From assembly GCA_041568335.1 (NCBI GenBank), contig JBFFZZ010000005.1, positions 1 through 28,356 on the forward strand: a DNA stretch of 28,356 bases, in the 5' to 3' direction. The translations under genes were made by a program, and so were the position numbers. The DNA is from WVWW01 sp041568335. Its GTDB lineage: Bacteria > Acidobacteriota > Polarisedimenticolia > Polarisedimenticolales > Polarisedimenticolaceae. The notes under the pieces were generated by a model. The model did not search any database. It worked only from the letters and a program-made list of their open reading frames with translations, and was not told the DNA's origin. Below, one piece after another: positions 23,101-28,356 of this stretch. Each line of letters begins with the position of its first letter. The first letter of the stretch is position 1.

Positions 23101-24502
23101 CGCCGATCTCAGCGGTGGCGCCGGGCCCTTCAGCTATCAGTGGTACCAGGACGGTTTGCTCATTCCCGGGGCAACGGACCCGACGTTCCAGCCCGTGGAT
23201 GACGGAACCCACGTTTACAACGCGCGGGTTCGAGCGGCGAGCTGTACGGACGACACGCTGGACGGGTTCCCGACCGAGATCACCGCCAGAGGGGTGCCGC
23301 AATTCGCCGGTCTGCTGTCGGCGACCGACCAGAACCAGGCCACGTGCGGGATCGACCTCGATTGGGACGCCGCGTCGTCTCTCTGCCCCGGTCCGATCGT
23401 TTACGACGTCTACCGTTCGACGTCGCCCGGGGTGATGCCGGTCCCGGCGAACCGGGTCGGCTCGAGTATCGGCACGACGAGCTTCTCGGACACGGTCGGG
23501 CTGGGCAGTGGAGTGAGATACCATTACCTCGTGCGCGCCGTCGACACCTCGACGGGTCAGGAAGACATGAACACGGAAGAGCGGTCGGCCCTGCCGACCG
23601 CCCCCGGCGAGATCCTCGCCTTCAGTGACGACGCCGGCGACACGGGTCCGGCGCAGCTTTCGGCGACATCCCCGTGGTCGGTGCAGACGAGCGGGGGGAA
23701 CGACGGCCCCCATGTCTACGCGACCGGGTTTTACGGCCCCGACCTCTGCGTCGACCTCGCGACTCCGAGCATCGACGGCGCTGCGACCACGCTCACCTTC
23801 TGGTCGAGGGCCGAGATCGAGTCGAGCTGGGACAAGGGCGAGGTGCAGATTTCCACCGATGGCGGTTCCAGCTGGAACCGCGTCGAGGTCGCGTACCCCG
23901 GAAGCTCCGTAAACACGTCCGACGCGTGCGATCTGGGGACCGGAACGTTCTTCACCGGTCTGGGCGGCGCGGGCTGGACCGAGTACACGGCGGATCTGTC
24001 CGGCCACGCCGGTGAGTCCGCGATGTTGCGTTGGCGGCTCTCCACCGACGGGTCGATCAACGAGGCCGGTTGGTGGATCGACGACGTGGAGGTGTACGTG
24101 GCCGAGGAATGCCAACCCGGGTCCGCAGGGCCGCCACCGGCGCCCGACGGCTCGGCGGGAACGACACCGCTGCTGGCCGAGAACCTCGCCGACGGCGTCG
24201 GCGATACGCTCGGGGTCACCTGGGACGCCTCCTGCGCGGCGACCGATTACAACCTGATCTTCGGCGACCTGACCAACGTGGCGACCTATGCGGTGAGCGG
24301 TTCGAGCTGCGCCCTGGGCACGACCGGCAACACCACCTGGACCGGAGTGCCGGCGGGGAACCTCTTTTTCCTGATCGTCGGGACCGACGGAGCGGGAGTC
24401 GAGTCGAGTTGGGGCGGTTCGAGTAACGGGGAGCGCAACGGGTCCGTGGCATCGGGTGAGTGCGGGATCGCCACCAAAAACCCGAGCGGCGCATGCCCCT
24501 GA
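20186..24502 (+). CDS. Giant secreted FN3 / jelly-roll protein, copy 1
   Basis: This 1438-residue secreted protein starts at GTG 20186, with a GGGGGT ribosome site. A signal peptide (hydrophobic about 10-24, PVPA) precedes a large N-terminal domain (about 45-565). The domain carries PPDTVGDVGPNHYVQMIN, YDRFADRWLLSEF, PDYPKYGVWPTD and a GDYSGMNLDPADDCTFWFTGEY segment, a family of unknown function in Acidobacteria and other phyla. Then come two FN3 domains (about 566-661 and 666-768), a MAM/choice-of-anchor-J-like jelly-roll (773-941), an Ig-like domain (945-1035), a third FN3 (1038-1140), a second jelly-roll (1141-1308) and a C-terminal domain ending in a Cys-rich tail. No catalytic site is visible. 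Likely roles are surface adhesion or polymer binding. A near-identical paralog follows directly. The GTG start is shared by both copies; an upstream extension would disrupt the signal peptide. Confidence 0.85.
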   Translation: MTDELIRRQTFFLAVGLACALVLVGPPVPAEDQDTPQQQPRPGEVFQSAPVTPYRFDGNVRDLPPPQRWKPGDPIREIPRRAYFHPSQQRDDRAAANQGLDPLLRFQQYMPETLRAFGAPDRNFDGQGFSGVHPPDTVGDVGPNHYVQMINDSAGATVRIYDKALPTPAVLADFTLDMLGGGPCAFGFGDPIVLYDRFADRWLLSEFSSTGNRLCVYISQTADPTGSYFNYDLTAPNFPDYPKYGVWPTDANGGSGSYIVTTNEAGLGIYAMDRATLLAGGAATFQRFSIGDLPGFAFNAVTPADLDGPNPPPVGTPAVIMRQRDTEAHAGPVAPGDVLEMWHYDVDWVTPGNTTLTKLTDLDVAEFESDLCGLSAFACFPQPGTGTTLDPLREVIMNRLQYLNFNDHETLVGNFVTDVDGTDHGGLRWFELRRIGGAASPWTLHQEGTFSPDADNRFMAASAMDQSGNIAIGYNVTSATTFPSLRYTGRLADDPLSTMTQGENTIVAGTASNDENRYGDYSGMNLDPADDCTFWFTGEYNATGLWSTRVASFRFDACGCDLLPLPLTISGGIAGPNQVDLSWNDSELPEVTEYRVMRSRTSGGPYTTIATVPDSSPGNGNSGSYTYSDTTVSGGIDYHYIVRASDGGACISDPSNELSVTATGVCTLPPLFAGLSTVDAPNLGICTLNLDWPVAVSECGGSLRYEIHRSTVQGFSPESANLHATTTTTTFSDADQLTSGDEYFYIVRAIDESNAVSDTNTVEGSGIPQGVPVAPIFADDGGDTGVTQLTTSGPWSVQASGGNAGPGVYTTGDYGDLTCADLVTPSIDLGVGNRLTFWSSYDIEAGWDKGEVQISNDGGGNWARLEVGYPANSIRTSDQCGLPAGDYFTGSVPTWTRFEADLSPWDGQTVTIRWLMSSDTTIRGNGWLIDDIEVGSPPMACDTAIACGDNPTVDVTPDGPLTACTLSLPLLSADLSGGAGPFSYQWYQDGLLIPGATDPTFQPVDDGTHVYNARVRAASCTDDTLDGFPTEITARGVPQFAGLLSATDQNQATCGIDLDWDAASSLCPGPIVYDVYRSTSPGVMPVPANRVGSSIGTTSFSDTVGLGSGVRYHYLVRAVDTSTGQEDMNTEERSALPTAPGEILAFSDDAGDTGPAQLSATSPWSVQTSGGNDGPHVYATGFYGPDLCVDLATPSIDGAATTLTFWSRAEIESSWDKGEVQISTDGGSSWNRVEVAYPGSSVNTSDACDLGTGTFFTGLGGAGWTEYTADLSGHAGESAMLRWRLSTDGSINEAGWWIDDVEVYVAEECQPGSAGPPPAPDGSAGTTPLLAENLADGVGDTLGVTWDASCAATDYNLIFGDLTNVATYAVSGSSCALGTTGNTTWTGVPAGNLFFLIVGTDGAGVESSWGGSSNGERNGSVASGECGIATKNPSGACP

Positions 24503-24510
24503 GAAACTCG

Positions 24511-24539
24511 CTGTCAAAACCGTTTTTTTGGGGTATGAG
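24511..24539 (+). promoter_or_regulatory. Promoter-like element upstream of giant secreted protein 2
   Basis: CTGTCA and TATGAG are separated by 17 bases with a T-rich spacer, matching the element at 20102-20130 in 21 of 29 positions. It begins nine bases after the stop of copy 1, so copy 2 probably has its own promoter. The start would be near 24546, about 83 bases before the GTG. Confidence 0.4.
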
Positions 24540-24628
24540 AAGCCCGTGTCCCGGCATTTGAGCGGGGACCTGTCGCCGGCACGCCGCGGTTCGTCTTGCG
24601 GGCCGATCCGCCGGCCTTGGGGGATGGT

Positions 24629-27600
24629 GTGACCGACGACGTCGAACGCCAGTCGCGTGGCGGTGCTTGGATCCTTGCTTTCTCGATCGTGCTTGCGGGA
24701 ACCGCTCAGGCAGCCGGCGAGGGCCCCGCCGATCACGCGACTCCAGCGCCGCTCGCGGTCGTTCAAAGCGCGCCGGTCACGCCGCATCGGTTCGACGGAG
24801 ACGTTCGCGACCTGCCGGCCCCCAGGCAGTGGCGGCCCGGAGACCCGGTTCGCGAGATCCCACGGCGCACCTATCCCCATCCGTCGCAGCCGAAACGGGA
24901 CGCCAACGTGAGCTACGGCCTGGATCCGCTGGTCGAGCTGCAGTGGTTGGTGCGACCGGACGAATCGACCCGTGCCTTCGATGTTCCCGACCGCGACTTC
25001 CCCGGCCAGGGCTTCAGCGGGGTCAACCCGCCGGACACGGTCGGCGACGTCGGTCCCGACCACTATGTCCAAATGATCAACGATTCGGGCGGCGCGACCG
25101 TCCGGATCTACGACAAGGCGCTCCCGACGCCCAACGTGCTGGCCAGCTTCTCCCTCGATTCGCTGGGTTCGGGCGCCTGCTCGGGAGGGCTCGGCGACCC
25201 GATCGTGCTCTACGATCGCTTCGCCGACCGCTGGATGCTGTCCGAGTTCTCCAGCTCCGGCAACAACCTCTGCATGTACGTCTCGCAGACGAACGACCCG
25301 ACCGGGTCCTACTACGCTTATCAGTTCGGCGCCCCGTCCTTCCCCGACTACCCGAAGTACGGCGTCTGGCCGACCGACGAGAACGGCGGTGCCGGCTCCT
25401 ACATCGTGACGACCAACGAGGCGGGACTCGGAATCTACGCGATGGATCGCGGCGCGATGCTCGCGGGGACCGCTGCGACGTTCCAGCGCTTCTCGATCTC
25501 CGATCTGCCGGGGTTCGCGTTCAACGCCGTCACCCCTGCCGACCTCGACGGGCCCAACGCCCCGCCGGTCGGCGCGCCCGCGGTGATCATGCGACAGCGT
25601 GACAGCGAACCGCACGGGGGTCCCTCGGCCCCGAACGACGTGCTCGAGATGTGGCACTTCGACGTCGACTGGGTCGACACCGCCAATACCACGCTCGTTC
25701 AACAGCCGGACATCGTCGTGGCCGAGTTCGACTCCGCGCTCTGCGGGCTGACCGCCTTCGCCTGTTTCCCGCAGCCTTCGGGACCGACCCTCGACCCCTT
25801 GCGCGAAGTGATCATGAACCGGCTCCAGTACGTCAACTTCGACGACCGTGAGAGTCTCGTCGGAAACTTCGTGACCGACGTCGACGGCGCCGATCTCGGC
25901 GGGCTGCGCTGGTTCGAGCTGCGGCGCATCGGCGGCGAAGCGTCTCCCTGGACGCTGCATCAGGAGGGCACCTACTCTCCCGATACCGACAGCCGCTGGA
26001 TGGCCGCGAGCGCGATGGATCAGTCGGGCAACATCGCGATCGCCTACAACGTGTCCTCCACGTCGACTTTCCCCAGCTTGCGCTACACGGGCCGGTCGGC
26101 GGACGATCCGCCCGGCACGATGACCCAGCCGGAGACCTCGATCGTCGCCGGCTCGGGTTCGAACTCGAGCAACCGTTACGGCGACTATTCGGGGATGAAC
26201 CTGGACCCCGAGGACGACTGCACGTTCTGGTTCACCGGCGAGTACAACGTCTCCAGCAACTGGTCCACGCGCATCGCCTCGTTCCGCTTCGACGACTGCG
26301 GGTGCGAGCTGTTCCCGCAGCCGTTGAACGTTTCCGGCGGGGTCGGTGGCCCGAATCAGATCGATCTCTCGTGGAACGACTCCGAGCTGCCCGAGGTCAT
26401 CGAGTACCGCGTGATGCGATCGCGCACTTCCGGCGGCCCGTACACGGAGATCGTGACGATCGCGGACACCAGCCCCGGCAGCGGCAACGTCGGCGCTTAC
26501 AACTACTCGGACGCGAGCGTCAGCGGTGGGATCGACTATCACTACGTCGTGGTCGCGTCGGACGGCGGCGCCTGCACGTCGGATCCGTCGAACGAGCTCA
26601 GCGTGACCGCGACCGGTGCCTGCACGCTGGCGCCGCTGTTCGGCGGCCTGGATACGGTCGAGACACCCAACTCGGGCGTCTGCACGCTCGACCTGACATG
26701 GTCGGATGCGACTCCCGAGTGCGCCGGCCCGATCTCCTACGCCATCCATCGCTCGACCATGCCGGGTTTCGTACCCGGCCCGGTCAACCTGCTGACGACC
26801 GTACCGGCGACGGCCTACGCCGACTTCGACCAGTTGATCTCGGGTCAGGAGTATTTCTACGTCGTGCGCGCCATCGACGACTCCAACGGGGTCTCGGACG
26901 CGAACACGGTCGAGGTCTCGGCCGTCCCGTTCGGGAACCTGCAGTCGCCGATCTTCAGCGACGACGGCGGCGACACGGGCGCGGCCCAGCTGTCGACCAG
27001 CGGCCCGTGGGCCGTGAACGCGAGCGGCGGCAACAACGGGCCCGGTGTCTATTCCACCGGAGATTACGGGAACAACATCTGCGCGGATCTATCGACCCCG
27101 TCGATCACGCTGGGCTTCGGCAACACGCTCTCGTTCTGGTCGAGCTATTCGATCGAATCGGGATTCGACAAAGGAGAGGTGCAGATCTCGACCGACGGCG
27201 GGGGATCGTGGACGCGTGTCGAGATGACCTACCCGGCAGCCTCGAACAACACCTCGGACGCCTGCGGGTTGCCCGCGGGTGACTATTTCACCGGAAGCGG
27301 TACCGCGTGGACACGCTACACCGCCGACCTCACTCCCTGGGACGGTCAGGCGGTGATGATCCGCTGGCTGATCTCGTCCGATTCCGGCACGACGGGATCC
27401 GGCTGGAACATCGACGACATCGAGATCGGCAGCGAGGCCGCGGCCTGCGCGACGGCGAGCGCCTGCGCGGACAACCCGTTCGTCGACGTCCTGCCGGACG
27501 GCTCCCAGACCCTTTGCGTCGGGGACAGTGTGTCCTTCTCCGCCGATCTGACCGGGGGCAACGGCCCGTTCGAGTACCAGTGGACCCGCGACGGGCTGGA

Positions 27601-28356
27601 TATCGGGGGCGCCACCGGAGACACGTACGACGCCAGCGATGTCGGGTCGTACCTCTACAATGTGGATGTCCGCGCGCAAACCTGCCCCGATGCGGTCACC
27701 GACCCGCAGCCGACGCGGATCACCTGGCGCGACGCGCCGGCCTTTGCCGGCGTTCAAGCCGCGACCAATGCGGGTGCCGACGATTGCACCCTACTGGTCG
27801 ACTGGGACGCGGCGGCATCGTTCTGCCCCGGGGCGGTGACTTACACCGTGTATCGGGACACGGTCTCTCCCGTCGTGCCTTCACCGGCCACCGAGGTGGC
27901 TGCGGGTTTGTTGACCCAGGGGTTGACCGACACCCAGGGGCTGGTCAACGGCCAGACGTATCACTACCTGGTCCGCGCGGTCGAGCCTTCCACCGGCAAG
28001 GACGACGGCAATACGGCCGAGGCGTCCGCCGTGCCCAGCGGACCGAACATCGTTCGGGCCGTCTACTACGAGGACTTCGAGACCGGTGACCTGGCCGGCT
28101 GGACGGTAACCACCGGCCCCGGCCCGCACACCTGCGGCGATTGGGTCGCGACCGACGGCAGCTTCACGGTCCCCAGCGCGGGCAGCGGGTTCCACGCGGT
28201 GGCCAACTCGGTGTGCGGGTCGGGGGCCATGACCTCGACCATCCTCGAGTCGCCGCCGATCGACACCGCGATCCCCAACCTCGAATCGCTCACGTTGAAC
28301 GTCGACATGAAGTTCCAGTACTACGGCGGCGGGGGTGACGAGGACGGGACGATCGA
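24629..28356 (+). CDS. Giant secreted FN3 / jelly-roll protein, copy 2 (partial, runs off the window)
   Basis: This frame is open from GTG 24629 to the last base, 1242 complete codons with no stop, so the gene continues beyond the window. The GTG has a GGGGGA site upstream, as in copy 1; ATG 24624 would stop after two codons. A signal peptide (hydrophobic 13-27, AQA at 26-28) precedes the same N-terminal domain (for example PPDTVGDVGPDHYVQMIND and YDRFADRWMLSEF). It is followed by two FN3 domains, one jelly-roll, an Ig-like domain (about 27470-27740) and a third FN3 (about 27745-28045). After that the sequence departs from copy 1. Instead of the second MAM-like module it carries YYEDFETGDLAGWTV with CGDW and a GSGFHAVAN segment, a cleaved-adhesin / choice-of-anchor-J-type domain. 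The two copies may therefore bind different ligands with the same base domain. Confidence 0.85.
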   Translation, partial: MTDDVERQSRGGAWILAFSIVLAGTAQAAGEGPADHATPAPLAVVQSAPVTPHRFDGDVRDLPAPRQWRPGDPVREIPRRTYPHPSQPKRDANVSYGLDPLVELQWLVRPDESTRAFDVPDRDFPGQGFSGVNPPDTVGDVGPDHYVQMINDSGGATVRIYDKALPTPNVLASFSLDSLGSGACSGGLGDPIVLYDRFADRWMLSEFSSSGNNLCMYVSQTNDPTGSYYAYQFGAPSFPDYPKYGVWPTDENGGAGSYIVTTNEAGLGIYAMDRGAMLAGTAATFQRFSISDLPGFAFNAVTPADLDGPNAPPVGAPAVIMRQRDSEPHGGPSAPNDVLEMWHFDVDWVDTANTTLVQQPDIVVAEFDSALCGLTAFACFPQPSGPTLDPLREVIMNRLQYVNFDDRESLVGNFVTDVDGADLGGLRWFELRRIGGEASPWTLHQEGTYSPDTDSRWMAASAMDQSGNIAIAYNVSSTSTFPSLRYTGRSADDPPGTMTQPETSIVAGSGSNSSNRYGDYSGMNLDPEDDCTFWFTGEYNVSSNWSTRIASFRFDDCGCELFPQPLNVSGGVGGPNQIDLSWNDSELPEVIEYRVMRSRTSGGPYTEIVTIADTSPGSGNVGAYNYSDASVSGGIDYHYVVVASDGGACTSDPSNELSVTATGACTLAPLFGGLDTVETPNSGVCTLDLTWSDATPECAGPISYAIHRSTMPGFVPGPVNLLTTVPATAYADFDQLISGQEYFYVVRAIDDSNGVSDANTVEVSAVPFGNLQSPIFSDDGGDTGAAQLSTSGPWAVNASGGNNGPGVYSTGDYGNNICADLSTPSITLGFGNTLSFWSSYSIESGFDKGEVQISTDGGGSWTRVEMTYPAASNNTSDACGLPAGDYFTGSGTAWTRYTADLTPWDGQAVMIRWLISSDSGTTGSGWNIDDIEIGSEAAACATASACADNPFVDVLPDGSQTLCVGDSVSFSADLTGGNGPFEYQWTRDGLDIGGATGDTYDASDVGSYLYNVDVRAQTCPDAVTDPQPTRITWRDAPAFAGVQAATNAGADDCTLLVDWDAAASFCPGAVTYTVYRDTVSPVVPSPATEVAAGLLTQGLTDTQGLVNGQTYHYLVRAVEPSTGKDDGNTAEASAVPSGPNIVRAVYYEDFETGDLAGWTVTTGPGPHTCGDWVATDGSFTVPSAGSGFHAVANSVCGSGAMTSTILESPPIDTAIPNLESLTLNVDMKFQYYGGGGDEDGTI

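Larger units (their letters stand above)
20186..28045 (+). repeat. Tandem gene duplication of the giant secreted protein
   Basis: Positions 20186-23605 and 24629-28045 encode the same domain order with high identity. Some stretches are near-identical in DNA, for example the bases coding for RYGDYSGMNLDP at about 21735 and 26174. The promoter element and the GTG start with its G-run are also shared. Similarity stops after the third FN3 domain, where the C-terminal modules differ. Confidence 0.85.

Noticed and set aside
22157..26749. A 1530-codon open frame on the minus strand, antisense to both giant secreted genes
   Set aside because: Its product is Arg/Val/Gly-rich without domains, and it spans two well-supported plus-strand genes with signal peptides and recognisable modules. 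High G/C at third positions makes long antisense frames expected. Its two halves resemble each other only because the sense genes are duplicates.
1..28356. CRISPR arrays, tRNA or rRNA genes, insertion sequences, prophage
   Set aside because: I see no regularly spaced short repeats, no tRNA cloverleaf, no rRNA-like segment and no transposase. The integrase-like piece at 11450 is a lone arm domain without the catalytic domain.

Overview
The window is high-GC (roughly two thirds G+C) and has strong G/C preference at third codon positions. It comes from a Gram-negative bacterium: there is an outer-membrane beta-barrel, a lipoprotein and large secreted proteins. The combination of an ECF sigma factor coupled to a Ser/Thr kinase, a fused MFS/spermidine-synthase protein, PQQ-repeat and FN3-rich secreted proteins and a glycine-zipper-type gene remnant best fits Acidobacteriota or a related phylum. 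That placement is an inference; no 16S or other marker gene is present. I see no tRNA, rRNA, CRISPR array, insertion sequence or intact prophage.

Layout. 48-2905 (minus): an ECF sigma factor translationally coupled (TTGA overlap) to a membrane Ser/Thr kinase. 3009-3632 (plus): a small lipoprotein, facing a secreted protein with a His/Asp-rich tail (3711-5534, minus) across a shared terminator. 5662-7989 (minus): a hybrid histidine kinase, divergent across an AT-rich promoter island from an outer-membrane barrel protein (8174-8788, plus). 8785-10579 (minus): a soluble histidine kinase followed by a DUF819 membrane protein, behind a clear sigma70-like promoter. 10744-11453 (plus): a conserved hypothetical protein whose frame ends just after an A11-G-A8 tract. 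A -1 shift there adds a transmembrane tail. 11450-11930 (minus): a small integrase-arm-like reading frame behind a GC-rich leader with competing helices. 11975-17727 (minus): a two-gene operon of a RecB-nuclease/helicase fusion and an MFS/spermidine-synthase fusion (ATGA overlap). 17751-17939: a gene remnant with its terminator. 17975-19321 (plus): a PQQ-repeat beta-propeller, convergent with a Bax-inhibitor-1 family membrane protein (19331-20029, minus). 20186-28356 (plus): two tandem paralogous giant secreted proteins with FN3, Ig-like and jelly-roll modules. The second runs off the right edge and has no stop in the window.

How the genes work together. The left half is rich in signalling (ECF sigma/kinase pair, hybrid kinase, orphan NarX-type kinase), next to envelope and secreted proteins. 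The right half encodes nucleic-acid processing and a tandem surface or secreted protein locus. The observations most worth following are the slippery poly-A tract that would switch a cytosolic protein to a membrane-anchored form, the structured leader in front of the orphan arm-domain frame, and the tandem giant paralogs that share a promoter and a central core but differ at the C-terminus.
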